In this document: positions 9,604 through 17,249 of the stretch, piece after piece | How positions within the stretch are numbered: the first letter of the stretch is position 1 | Layout: each line of letters begins with the position of its first letter | From: Galbibacter pacificus | Lineage (GTDB): Bacteria; Bacteroidota; Bacteroidia; Flavobacteriales; Flavobacteriaceae | Reading direction: 5' to 3' | NCBI RefSeq assembly: GCF_029603155.1 | Contig: NZ_JAPMUA010000007.1 | Span: forward strand, 206,989 to 270,988 | DNA: 64,000 nucleotides | Translations under genes and position numbers: made by a program | The notes under the pieces: generated by a model | The model's database searches: none | Told to the model about the DNA's origin: nothing | What the model saw: only the letters and a program-made list of their open reading frames with translations

Positions 9604-9662
9604 ATGTTAAACATGAGTAAGACGTATGTTACATTTATGTTATGATATTAAATGAATGTTAA
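9604..9662. promoter_or_regulatory. Pho-box-like direct repeats between TonB receptor and PhoB-like gene
   Basis: ATGTTA occurs at 9604, 9626, 9637 and 9656. The central pair reads ATGTTAC-ATTT-ATGTTAT, two 7-bp repeats with a 4-bp spacer. This is the same geometry as the enterobacterial Pho box (7-4-7, 11-bp period). The copy at 9604 is exactly two periods (22 bp) away; the one at 9656 is off phase. The site is upstream of both divergent genes, so autoregulation of the two-component system and control of the TonB receptor are both possible. Confidence 0.45.
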
Positions 9663-9688
9663 GTGCTTTTATTTTTTAATATTATCTT

Positions 9689-9696
9689 TACTTTTG
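9689..9696 (+). promoter_or_regulatory. Putative -7 box of the phoB-like/phoR-like operon
   Basis: TACTTTTG matches the Bacteroidota -7 consensus TAnnTTTG exactly. It lies about 120 bp before the response-regulator ATG and 45 bp after the central ATGTTA repeat pair. A short match can arise by chance in AT-rich DNA. Confidence 0.4.
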
Positions 9697-9816
9697 ACCT
9701 TTGAAAGCAAAAACACAAAAGCATAACTAATTATTAATCTTAGTGTTACACAATTTCAAAACAAAAGCACATTTTAACGTCTTTGCAGAAAGACAAAAAC
9801 CAAACTTTATCTCAAA

Positions 9817-10503
9817 ATGAAAAAGAGAGACATCAAAATTCTGTTAGTAGACGACGAACCGGATATATTGGAAATTGTTGGTTACAACCTATCTTCGGAA
9901 GGATACAATGTTTCTACTGCCAAAAATGGCATTGAAGCAATTGCCAAAGCAAAAAAAGAAAAACCGCACCTTATTATTCTCGATGTAATGATGCCCGAAA
10001 TGGACGGAATTGAAACCTGCGAGCAAATAAGAAAATCGCCCGACCTCAAGGAAACCATTATTACCTTTTTAACGGCACGCGGCGAAGACTATTCTCAAGT
10101 TGCCGGGTTTGATGCAGGTGCCGATGACTATATTACAAAACCCATTAAGCCCAAAGTGCTTATCAGTAAAGTAAAAGCCTTGCTAAGACGCTTGAAAGAT
10201 GAGGAAGAACCTGTAGAAAGCATTGTAAAGGTTGGCAACATTACCATTAACCGCGACGAATACAAAATTGTGCAGGCCGGTAACGAAATTATCCTGCCCA
10301 GAAAGGAATTCGAACTGTTATCGCTTTTGGCAAGCAGGCCCGGCAAAGTTTTTAAACGCGACGAGATTTTGGATAAGGTATGGGGCAACGAAGTTATTGT
10401 TGGCGGGAGGACCATTGATGTACATATTAGGAAATTACGCGAAAAAATTGGGGACGATCACTTTAAGACCGTTAAAGGTGTAGGTTATAAATTTGTACTT
10501 TAA
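9817..10503 (+). CDS. PhoB/OmpR-family response regulator
   Basis: The 228-residue protein has a receiver domain with the acidic pair VDDEPD, the phospho-acceptor Asp56 (IILDVMMPEMDG), the Thr of FLTARG and the Lys of YITKP. A winged-helix trans_reg_C domain follows (about 130-225, ending VKGVGYKFVL). It is followed after 77 bp by its cognate kinase and is divergent from a TonB receptor. In Flavobacteria this pair is commonly the PhoB/PhoR-like phosphate system. The Pho-box-like repeats upstream agree with that, but no pst or phosphatase gene is in the window to confirm it. Confidence 0.9.
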   Translation: MKKRDIKILLVDDEPDILEIVGYNLSSEGYNVSTAKNGIEAIAKAKKEKPHLIILDVMMPEMDGIETCEQIRKSPDLKETIITFLTARGEDYSQVAGFDAGADDYITKPIKPKVLISKVKALLRRLKDEEEPVESIVKVGNITINRDEYKIVQAGNEIILPRKEFELLSLLASRPGKVFKRDEILDKVWGNEVIVGGRTIDVHIRKLREKIGDDHFKTVKGVGYKFVL

Positions 10504-10580
10504 CCCCTTTTCTCCTATTTTAAATGCTACAAAGCTGGTTGTTGGAATTATTGTAATTTTACCAGCTCAAATTAGGCCAA

Positions 10581-11642
10581 TTGAAAACCAAACTAAAAAA
10601 ATCGTATCGATTTGCTCTTAGATCATCTGGCATGGTTACACTTTGTGCCACCATTGCCCTGTGCGTATTCTTTTATTTTGAGTTGAATTCTCCGCTCTAC
10701 ATCTTTATATTCATAGGCGCTATTTTTGCATTTTCATTTTTTATCATTCAATACCGTGTTGAAAACTTCATCTATAAAAGGGTAAAAAAAATATATGACG
10801 ACGTTTCGCTACTGGAATCTACTTCGTTTCAAGATCAGCCAGTAACTACCGATATGCGTACTTTAACCGAAGAAATAGAAAAATTTGCCAATAACAAAAA
10901 GCTGGAAATAGAGACCTTGAAAGTACGCGAAGTTTACCGAAAAGAGTTTTTGGGAAATGTTTCGCACGAGCTTAAAACCCCTCTTTTTACCGTGCAGGGC
11001 TATATATTGACCTTGCTGGATGGCGCCATGAACGATAAAACCATTAGAAAAAAATACCTCAGCAGGGCAAGTAAGGGCGTAGAGCGCCTAATTTATATTG
11101 TGCGCGACCTGGACATGATTACCAAATTGGAAACGGGCGACCTTCATCTGGATTATGAAGATTTTGACATTATAGAGCTGGTACAGGGGGTGTTTGATTT
11201 AATGGAAATGAAAGCCAATAAAAAGAAAATCACCCTTACTTTCGATCAAGATTATAAAGAACCTACCTTGGTGCATGCCGACAGGGAACGTATACAGCAG
11301 GTGCTTACCAATTTAATTGTAAACTCTATAAAATACGGCAAAGAAGGCGGAACCACCGAAATAAGCATTGAAAATCTTATTAAAAACAAAGTAATTGTTA
11401 GGGTTACCGATAATGGCGAAGGCATAGAAAAACAAAATATCCCTAGGCTGTTCGAACGCTTTTACCGCGTAGACAAAAGCGGGAGTCGAAAAGAAGGCGG
11501 CTCGGGCCTTGGTCTCTCCATTGTAAAGCACATTATTGAAGCACACAAGGAAAAAATATATGTAGAAAGTGTTTTCGGGGTAGGATCGGAGTTTTCATTT
11601 ACCCTCGAAAAGACTCAAAAAGCCGCTAATGTCGAAATTTGA
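10581..11642 (+). CDS. PhoR-like sensor histidine kinase
   Basis: The gene appears to start with TTG at 10581, since the basic MKTKLKKSYRFALRSS lead into the first membrane segment is typical of the family; an ATG at residue 18 would cut into that segment. Two membrane helices (about 18-35 and 38-58) are separated by almost no periplasmic loop. The HisKA motif is FLGNVSHELKTP with His129, and the ATPase domain shows NLIVNSIKYG, DNGEGI and GSGLGLSIVKHI. The lack of an external sensor domain fits a kinase that reads a membrane partner, as PhoR does with the Pst system. Its last 48 bp overlap the 3' end of the opposing glycosyltransferase gene. Confidence 0.88.
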   Translation: MKTKLKKSYRFALRSSGMVTLCATIALCVFFYFELNSPLYIFIFIGAIFAFSFFIIQYRVENFIYKRVKKIYDDVSLLESTSFQDQPVTTDMRTLTEEIEKFANNKKLEIETLKVREVYRKEFLGNVSHELKTPLFTVQGYILTLLDGAMNDKTIRKKYLSRASKGVERLIYIVRDLDMITKLETGDLHLDYEDFDIIELVQGVFDLMEMKANKKKITLTFDQDYKEPTLVHADRERIQQVLTNLIVNSIKYGKEGGTTEISIENLIKNKVIVRVTDNGEGIEKQNIPRLFERFYRVDKSGSRKEGGSGLGLSIVKHIIEAHKEKIYVESVFGVGSEFSFTLEKTQKAANVEI

Positions 11643-12746
11643 TGCTATTTCACTTAAACCTTTATAATTTTTTGTTCTTTCCAGCATTTCTATTGCAAAC
11701 TCGTCCTGATTGCAATAGGGAACCAAGTTTTCTTGCTGAAGCCTTTCGGCCAGATATTCTTGCTCGTATTGCCCGGGCGTGGGTATAAAAAATGCCCTTT
11801 TCCCCAATTTAGCCAAATCCAAAACGGTGGTGTAGCCAGAACGGGAAAGTACCAGTTCACTTTCGTTAAAGGCATTTTCCAATTGAGCAGAATTCATATA
11901 ATTATAGATGGTTGTATTTTTTTGCTGGGTTACCTGCTGTTCCTTTTCTATTTTTCCTTTTATAAAAAGAACAGCTCCCGAAAAACGCTCGGTTTCAACA
12001 AGTAAATGCTTTTCTAACAGGGTCCGCTGTGGCTCGGGCCCGGAGATAATTACCATTAAACGGTATTTTTTTGCCGTATCTTTTTTTTCAAGTCGGCTTA
12101 AAGCCCCGATGTATTTTATTTTTTCGTTTTTACATTGCAAATGTCCAAGCTTTCCGCTTAAATTAGGCTCGCCTTCAACATCGGGGACCCAACATTGGTT
12201 ATATCGGTCAATTATTTTTTGATGTACCTTAGAACTAACCCACGTGGTATTGCCCGTTAATACGTTTAACTGATGTGTAATAAAAACACAAGGAACTTTT
12301 TTTGAATATACCCCCAAACGGTTATCCGAAATTATCCCACATAAATTATAGGCTTTCACCAAATGCTTTGTTTGTTGGTGTTCCTTTTTCATTGCTTTTA
12401 GGATTTTGGGCGAATCCCAAAGCATTTTAAGTTTGAAGTATTTTGCCTTTTCAGAATATTTAATTTTATACGAAGGCATTTCAACAAAAGTAAGGGCCGG
12501 AAATTCTTTTTTAAGTAAGTTCAATGCATCCCCGTCCGAAGCGATTATGGGCTCAAAATTATTTTCAAGCAAGCTTTTTATTATAGGAATGCACCGCGTG
12601 GCATGCCCCAAACCCCAGTTTAATGGGGCCACGAGAATTTTTTTCCTTGCCGGAGATATCTCGTTATCTATCTGGATTGCTGATTTCTGCTTACCTGAAA
12701 TGCCTTTACGGTTTGGCTCGCCCTTGGGCTGTCGACTTTTAATCAT
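11595..12746 (-). CDS. Glycosyltransferase-like protein (GT28/MurG-type fold)
   Basis: The 383-residue protein has the N-terminal ILVAPLNWGLGHATRCIPII motif. This is the Gly-rich GHATR loop of GT-B enzymes of the MurG/undecaprenyl N-acetylglucosaminyl family. A C-terminal nucleotide-sugar site resembles ELVLSRSGYTTVLDLAKLGKRAFFIPTPGQYEQEYLA. The first ~25 residues are polar and poorly conserved-looking, so a start at a later codon is possible. The gene overlaps the kinase gene tail-to-tail by 48 bp. The sugar donor and acceptor are unknown; the product is probably a cytoplasmic or membrane-associated enzyme of a surface glycan pathway. Confidence 0.75.
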   Translation of the reverse strand: MIKSRQPKGEPNRKGISGKQKSAIQIDNEISPARKKILVAPLNWGLGHATRCIPIIKSLLENNFEPIIASDGDALNLLKKEFPALTFVEMPSYKIKYSEKAKYFKLKMLWDSPKILKAMKKEHQQTKHLVKAYNLCGIISDNRLGVYSKKVPCVFITHQLNVLTGNTTWVSSKVHQKIIDRYNQCWVPDVEGEPNLSGKLGHLQCKNEKIKYIGALSRLEKKDTAKKYRLMVIISGPEPQRTLLEKHLLVETERFSGAVLFIKGKIEKEQQVTQQKNTTIYNYMNSAQLENAFNESELVLSRSGYTTVLDLAKLGKRAFFIPTPGQYEQEYLAERLQQENLVPYCNQDEFAIEMLERTKNYKGLSEIASNFDISGFLSLFEGK

Positions 12747-12787
12747 AACTACAAATGAAGTCTATTTTCAACTAAGAAAGATTTCCT

Positions 12788-12795
12788 TAATTTTG
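12788..12795 (+). promoter_or_regulatory. Putative -7 box of trmB
   Basis: TAATTTTG matches the TAnnTTTG consensus and is placed 21 bp before the GTG start of trmB. This implies a short leader. Confidence 0.4.
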
Positions 12796-12816
12796 CCTTT
12801 TAATTAAATAATTGTT

Positions 12817-13491
12817 GTGGGGAGTAAAAATAAACTGAAACGCTTCAAAGAGAACGAGACATTTCCAAACGTATTACAACCAAAAAGAGAGGATCTTGTT
12901 TATGGAGAATTTTTATTAAAAGGTAAATGGAACGAAACGTTTTTTAATAACGACAACCCCATTGTACTGGAATTGGGCTGTGGAAAAGGCGAATATACCG
13001 TAGCTCTTGCCAAAAAAAACCCGAACAAAAATTTTATAGGCATCGATATAAAAGGGGCTCGTTTTTGGCGGGGCGCAAAAACAGCCGTTGAAGAAAACCT
13101 CCCAAACGTTGCTTTTGTAAGGTCTCAAATAGAGCTTATTGAATATATCTTTAATGAAAACGAAGTTGATGAAATCTGGATTACTTTTCCCGACCCCCAA
13201 ATAAAATACAAGCGAACCAAACACCGGCTCACAAATCTTGACTTTCTAAAGCGATATAACCACATCCTTACCAAAGATGGGGTAGTCCATTTAAAAACCG
13301 ATAGCGAATTTATGCACGGTTATACATTGGGCCTGCTCCACGGCTTAAAATACGAGGTTCTTTATGCAAATCATAACGTATATAAAAACGAAGGGAGTCC
13401 AGAAGAAGTAACTTCTATACAAACTTTCTACGAAAATCAGTATCTTGAGGTAGGAAAACCTATTACTTATATAAAGTTTAAACCTAATTGA
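12817..13491 (+). CDS. trmB: tRNA (guanine-N7-)-methyltransferase
   Basis: The enzyme methylates G46 in the variable loop of tRNAs using S-adenosylmethionine. The 224-residue product has the SAM-binding LELGCGKGEYTVALA motif (about residues 50-64), NFIGIDIKGARFWRGAKTA, and the catalytic-region WITFPDPQIKYKRTKHRLT motif typical of TrmB. Translation starts with GTG at 12817, giving MGSKNKLKRF, the conserved flavobacterial N-terminus; no ATG is available nearby. The stop codon shares one base with the ATG of the following LysE-type gene, so the two are probably translationally coupled. Confidence 0.96.
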   Translation: MGSKNKLKRFKENETFPNVLQPKREDLVYGEFLLKGKWNETFFNNDNPIVLELGCGKGEYTVALAKKNPNKNFIGIDIKGARFWRGAKTAVEENLPNVAFVRSQIELIEYIFNENEVDEIWITFPDPQIKYKRTKHRLTNLDFLKRYNHILTKDGVVHLKTDSEFMHGYTLGLLHGLKYEVLYANHNVYKNEGSPEEVTSIQTFYENQYLEVGKPITYIKFKPN

Positions 13492-14135
13492 TGCCACATT
13501 TAATCATTCTTTTCTTTGCTACCTTTTCTGCATCGCTCATGGCCATTGTTTTCCCTGGGCTTGTAAATATAACGGCCGCAAAGACAAGTGCCCAACGGGG
13601 AAAGACCAACGGAATAATATTTGCCATTGGCGCCTCGCTTATTGTGTCGCTACAGGCATATATTGGCGTGCTTATCTCAAAATACCTATACAACAACCCG
13701 TTTGTAATAGACATCCTCCTTAAAATTGCACTGGCTGTCTTTGCCTTTTTTGCCATTTATTTTTTTATCATGGCCAAGAAAAACAAAAGCACGAAAAAAG
13801 TAAGGCAGGTAAATATTGAAAACAAAAGGATCAATATTTTTTTAAAAGGGATGCTAATCGCTGCCCTAAATGTATTGCCAATAGCCTATTTTTGTGGCCT
13901 CAATGCCGCTTGGAACGTTTCCGGATGGATTAAATTTCAATTATGGGACATTCTTGTTTTTGTAATAGCAGCCGGTATGGGCACCTTTGCCATGCTATAT
14001 ATGTATGTTTTTTATTTTGATAAACTGGAAGACCGAACCGATACTTTTTCCCGTTATTCCGATTATATCATCAGTGCTTTAATGGCTTTGTTACTTATTA
14101 TCACCCTTATCAGGTTGTTTTATATGGAAGCGTAA
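13491..14135 (+). CDS. LysE/RhtB-family membrane exporter
   Basis: The product is a hydrophobic protein of about 214 residues with roughly six predicted membrane helices (for example LIILFFATFSASLMAIVFPG at the start and ISALMALLLIITLIRLFYM at the end). Its N-terminal FPGLVNITAAKTSAQRG segment fits the LysE amino-acid exporter family. The ATG at 13491 is used; its A is the last base of the trmB stop codon. The family exports amino acids or small metabolites, but the substrate here is unknown. Confidence 0.75.
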   Translation: MPHLIILFFATFSASLMAIVFPGLVNITAAKTSAQRGKTNGIIFAIGASLIVSLQAYIGVLISKYLYNNPFVIDILLKIALAVFAFFAIYFFIMAKKNKSTKKVRQVNIENKRINIFLKGMLIAALNVLPIAYFCGLNAAWNVSGWIKFQLWDILVFVIAAGMGTFAMLYMYVFYFDKLEDRTDTFSRYSDYIISALMALLLIITLIRLFYMEA

Positions 14136-14225
14136 ACCGGTTATTCTCCCAATAAAGAAGCTTATAATAATTTTCATTTTTCGGTTCTTTTTCACTTAAC
14201 TTTACAATCCTACAGCATTCCAACC

Positions 14226-14555
14226 ATGAAAGACAACCAAAACTTTTTTGAACGCGTATACGATGTTGCCCGGTTAATCCCCTATGGAAAAGTAACTTCC
14301 TATGGTGCCATTGCCAAATATCTGGGTGCCGCCCGAAGTGCACGTATGGTGGGCTGGGCCATGAACGGCAGTGGCCTAAAAGCCGATGTTCCTGCACATA
14401 GGGTTGTTAACCAAAAGGGAATCCTTACCGGAAAACACCATTTTCAAGGCACTAATTTAATGCAGCAATTGTTGGAAAGCGAAGGTATTCCAGTAAAAGA
14501 CAATCAAATACAAAATTTTGAAAACTATTTTTGGGATCCGGCAAAAGAGCTTTAG
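14226..14555 (+). CDS. Alkyltransferase-like protein (ATL, MGMT fold without active-site Cys)
   Basis: The 109-residue protein matches the C-terminal DNA-binding domain of O6-alkylguanine-DNA alkyltransferases: YDVARLIPYGKVTSYGAIAKYLG, the Arg-finger region SARMVGWAMNG, and PAHRVVNQKGILTGK. In active repair enzymes the last motif is PCHRV; here the acceptor Cys is Ala. Proteins of this kind bind alkylated guanine and flag it for nucleotide excision repair rather than removing the alkyl group. Known ATLs often carry Trp (PWHRV), so Ala is a variation. Its own promoter region probably lies in the 90 bp gap after the LysE gene. Confidence 0.88.
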   Translation: MKDNQNFFERVYDVARLIPYGKVTSYGAIAKYLGAARSARMVGWAMNGSGLKADVPAHRVVNQKGILTGKHHFQGTNLMQQLLESEGIPVKDNQIQNFENYFWDPAKEL

Positions 14556-14576
14556 GTATTTTTGTGTTTAAGGCTT

Positions 14577-14643
14577 GAAAATCCAGCATCACAGACATCA
14601 AAATGCAAAACTTTAACTTTTTTCTCCTTTAACTCTTTAATCA
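14577..14643 (+). repeat. Direct repeat, left copy, flanking the toxin-antitoxin pair
   Basis: About 65 bp here are nearly identical to 15486-15553, including the shared run AAATGCAAAACTTTAACTTT. Differences are a few substitutions and one inserted base in the T-rich middle. The two copies bracket the PIN toxin/antitoxin genes in the same orientation. Confidence 0.75.
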
Positions 14644-14693
14644 ATTTTGTCTTTAACTCATTAAAGTTTATAATGAATCTGCTCAACAATTAT

Positions 14694-15122
14694 CTAGTTT
14701 TTAATTTTTTTAAGTATTTTTTCAAAATCTGAAGGGTTAACTATTTTGGCAGTTCTAAAGGGATTGTGTTCTAATAAATCTTTATCTCCTGTAACTAAAT
14801 AATCTGCTTTTGAGAAATCTATTAAATCTAACAGGAAATTATCTTTTGGATCTCTACTTATGGCATGAGTTGGTGTAACAGGAACTTCTATTGCAATTAT
14901 TTCAAGTAGTTGGATTAACTCTTCTACGTTCTTTTGAGAAAAATATTTTTTAAGTTTCTTGCGTCTTGTAACCTCCTTTATTTCAATTAATAATTGCTCA
15001 GTAGTAATAATTATTATTCGTCCATCAACTATATATTCCTTTATAATTGTTAGCCGTTTACCAATAAGAAAACTTATCCATACGTTGGTGTCAAAAATTA
15101 CCTTAATGCTTTTGCTTGCCAT
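14694..15122 (-). CDS. PIN-domain toxin (type II toxin-antitoxin)
   Basis: The 142-residue protein has the PIN ribonuclease fold signature: first acidic residue in VIFDTNVWISFL (about residue 10), a Glu in LLIEIKEVTRR, then SRDPKDNFLLDL and LVTGDKDLLEH carrying the remaining Asp residues. PIN toxins are Mg2+-dependent RNases that cut mRNA, tRNA or rRNA. It is encoded directly behind the small antitoxin-like gene, which it overlaps by 20 bp, so both are cotranscribed. The AT-rich codon use and the flanking direct repeats suggest an accessory insertion in this otherwise core region. Confidence 0.88.
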   Translation of the reverse strand: MASKSIKVIFDTNVWISFLIGKRLTIIKEYIVDGRIIIITTEQLLIEIKEVTRRKKLKKYFSQKNVEELIQLLEIIAIEVPVTPTHAISRDPKDNFLLDLIDFSKADYLVTGDKDLLEHNPFRTAKIVNPSDFEKILKKIKN

Positions 15123-15333
15123 ATAATTTTTGTCTTACCGCTTCTACTTCGTCATTAATAGATTCTATACTAAGTTCATCAGTTTTAAATTTATCAAGCA
15201 ATTTAGACAATTTGGTTTTCACCCCCTCTTTTTCGAGTTCTTCTGTAAGTTTTATTTTTTGTTTTGTAGGTAACTTTTTTACCAATTCTAAAATTTGCTC
15301 AAAAGTTATATCTATTTGTATTGCCGTTTTCAT
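15103..15333 (-). CDS. Antitoxin of the PIN toxin pair
   Basis: This 76-residue, charged, helix-rich protein (MKTAIQIDITFEQILELVKK then KLPTKQKIKLTEELEK) precedes the PIN toxin and overlaps its start by 20 bp. The order antitoxin-toxin and the ending EAVRQKLYGKQKH are typical of small flavobacterial partners of PIN proteins. No DNA-binding helix-turn-helix is obvious, so how the operon is autoregulated is unclear. The identity as antitoxin follows mainly from gene arrangement. Confidence 0.75.
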   Translation of the reverse strand: MKTAIQIDITFEQILELVKKLPTKQKIKLTEELEKEGVKTKLSKLLDKFKTDELSIESINDEVEAVRQKLYGKQKH

Positions 15334-15485
15334 AACTCCCTTTTTTCAAATTTAGTTAAAATTAATAATATTTCTCCGTCGATTCGTATCATGCATAAAA
15401 CATTGTTCAAAAGATTAAAAAACTTACAGAGGAAATTTTAATCAGTAAAAATAAGTTTACATTAAACTTCTTCATCTTCAAAAAA
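15334..15485. other. AT-rich non-coding stretch upstream of the antitoxin
   Basis: No gene, RNA or strong hairpin is visible. The promoter of the antitoxin-toxin operon must lie here on the minus strand, but no exact TAnnTTTG box was recognised. Together with the repeat copy that follows, the gene-free stretch runs to 15700. Confidence 0.3.
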
Positions 15486-15553
15486 TTAAAATCCAGCATC
15501 ACAAACATCAAAATGCAAAACTTTAACTTTTTTCTTCCTTTAACTCTTTAATT
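15486..15553 (+). repeat. Direct repeat, right copy, flanking the toxin-antitoxin pair
   Basis: This is the second copy of the ~65 bp sequence seen at 14577-14643. The two starts are about 909 bp apart. It lies between the antitoxin gene and the mrp promoter. No inverted ends or transposase accompany the repeats. Confidence 0.75.
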
Positions 15554-15649
15554 AACTCATCCTTCATCATATAACTTTACAAACTTTTCAACTTTACAAA
15601 CTTTCAACGCTATAATTCAACATCTATTTAACTTCTAACTTTTAATACG

Positions 15650-15657
15650 TATCTTTG
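15650..15657 (+). promoter_or_regulatory. Putative -7 box of the mrp/nfu operon
   Basis: TATCTTTG matches TAnnTTTG and lies 43 bp upstream of the ATG of the Mrp-type gene. A clear -33 TTTG at the usual distance is not seen. Confidence 0.45.
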
Positions 15658-15700
15658 TAATTTAGAATGAGTTTAAAAAAGAATTGCACAAGAAGAATAC

Positions 15701-16828
15701 ATGAAAATAGATAAAAAAGAAGTGTTACGGGCACTCGAAACGATTTCTGTGCCTGGGGAAGGAAAGAACATGATTGAAAGTGGGGCCGTTACCAATGTAA
15801 TGACCTTTGGAGATGAAGTAGTTGTAGATATTACCATTGGCAACCCAAGCCTTCAAGCCAAAAAGAAAACGGAGATTGAAATATTAAAGACCGTTCATGA
15901 TAAAGTTTACCAAAAGGCAAAAGTTAAAGTGAACATTAAAGTTGAAGCACCAGAAAAACCTCAAATAAAAGGAAAAGCAATCCCGGGCATAAAAAATATT
16001 ATTGCCGTTGCATCGGGAAAAGGCGGTGTAGGTAAATCTACCGTTACCTCAAATTTGGCGGTAACCCTTGCCAAAATGGGTTTTAATGTAGGTTTGTTGG
16101 ATGCAGATATATACGGTCCCTCGGCCCCGATTATGTTTGATGTGGAAAACGAAAAACCGTTGGCCATCAACGTAAATGGAAAGTCGAAAATGAAACCTAT
16201 TGAAAGTTATGGTGTAAAAATACTTTCAATCGGTTTTTTTACCCAACCAAACCAAGCGGTAATCTGGAGAGGGCCCATGGCCTCCAAAGCACTCAATCAA
16301 ATGATTTTTGACGCTGCTTGGGGCGAACTGGACTTTTTGCTTTTAGACCTCCCACCAGGAACCGGAGATATTCACCTAAGTATTATGCAAGCGCTCCCAA
16401 TTACCGGTGCCGTTGTGGTAAGCACTCCGCAAAATGTAGCCCTGGCCGATGCAAAAAAAGGAGTTGCCATGTTCCAACAGGAGAGCATTAACGTTCCCGT
16501 GTTGGGCATCGTGGAAAATATGGCGTATTTTACGCCCGAAGAATTACCAAACAACAAATATTATATCTTTGGTAAGGAAGGGGCCAAAAACCTGTCTAAC
16601 GACCTGAAAGTGCCCTTTTTAGGCGAGATCCCATTGGTGCAGAGCATTCGGGAAGCAGGAGACGTTGGGCGTCCTGCAGCACTACAAGACAATACCCCAC
16701 TTGAAGGTGCCTTTAAGGAGCTCACCAAAAACATAGTGCAAGAGGTAGTAAACCGCAACAAAAGCCTGCCTCCAACCGAAGCCATTAAAATAACAACAAT
16801 GGCGGGTTGCGCAGCGGTAAAAAAATAA
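15701..16828 (+). CDS. apbC: Mrp/ApbC-type Fe-S cluster carrier ATPase
   Basis: The 375-residue protein has an N-terminal MIP18/DUF59-like domain (about 1-85) and a ParA-like P-loop ATPase domain with the deviant Walker A ASGKGGVGKSTVTSNLA near residue 106, LLDADIYGPSAP and LDLPPGTGD. The family (ApbC/Mrp/NBP35) binds and transfers Fe-S clusters to target enzymes in the cytoplasm. The usual CxxC near the C-terminus is not obvious; only AGCAAVKK is seen at the very end. An Nfu-type scaffold gene follows 13 bp downstream, strongly supporting an Fe-S assembly role. Confidence 0.92.
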   Translation: MKIDKKEVLRALETISVPGEGKNMIESGAVTNVMTFGDEVVVDITIGNPSLQAKKKTEIEILKTVHDKVYQKAKVKVNIKVEAPEKPQIKGKAIPGIKNIIAVASGKGGVGKSTVTSNLAVTLAKMGFNVGLLDADIYGPSAPIMFDVENEKPLAINVNGKSKMKPIESYGVKILSIGFFTQPNQAVIWRGPMASKALNQMIFDAAWGELDFLLLDLPPGTGDIHLSIMQALPITGAVVVSTPQNVALADAKKGVAMFQQESINVPVLGIVENMAYFTPEELPNNKYYIFGKEGAKNLSNDLKVPFLGEIPLVQSIREAGDVGRPAALQDNTPLEGAFKELTKNIVQEVVNRNKSLPPTEAIKITTMAGCAAVKK

Positions 16829-16841
16829 TAATTATAAAAAA

Positions 16842-17081
16842 ATGACGTCGGAAGAAGTTAAATTAAACGTAGAGAAAGCGCTTGAAGAAATCAGGCCTTT
16901 TCTTGAAAGCGACGGTGGCAACATAAGCCTTGTTTCCATCGATAACGACAAACTTGTAAAAGTAAAGCTTGAAGGAGCATGTGTTGGCTGTAGTGTTAAC
17001 CAAATGACACTAAAAAGTGGTGTGGAAATGACCATTAAAAAGTATGCTCCGCAAATAGAACAGGTTATCAACATAGATTAA
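16842..17081 (+). CDS. Nfu-type Fe-S scaffold protein
   Basis: The 79-residue product is a lone NifU C-terminal domain. The hallmark is the CxxC motif in GACVGCSVNQMTLKSGVE (about residues 46-63), preceded by IRPFLESDGGNISLVSID. The two Cys ligate a transferable 4Fe-4S cluster at a dimer interface. It is encoded 13 bp behind the Mrp/ApbC ATPase, so both probably belong to one operon and act in cluster delivery to apo-enzymes, perhaps including the ferredoxin encoded 1.4 kb downstream. Confidence 0.93.
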   Translation: MTSEEVKLNVEKALEEIRPFLESDGGNISLVSIDNDKLVKVKLEGACVGCSVNQMTLKSGVEMTIKKYAPQIEQVINID

Positions 17082-17249
17082 TTAGGGTGCACTTAACAGG
17101 TTTTTACCACCCCAACACCCAACTTAAAAGACGTGGGGAAAATCTTGATAAATGCCCGTAAATAATAGTGGACAAGATAATAATCTTGCCCAAAATAATA
17201 TTTTATAAAAAAGAGAAAGGCAGTAAACTCTTTTAAAAATTATTTTTCA

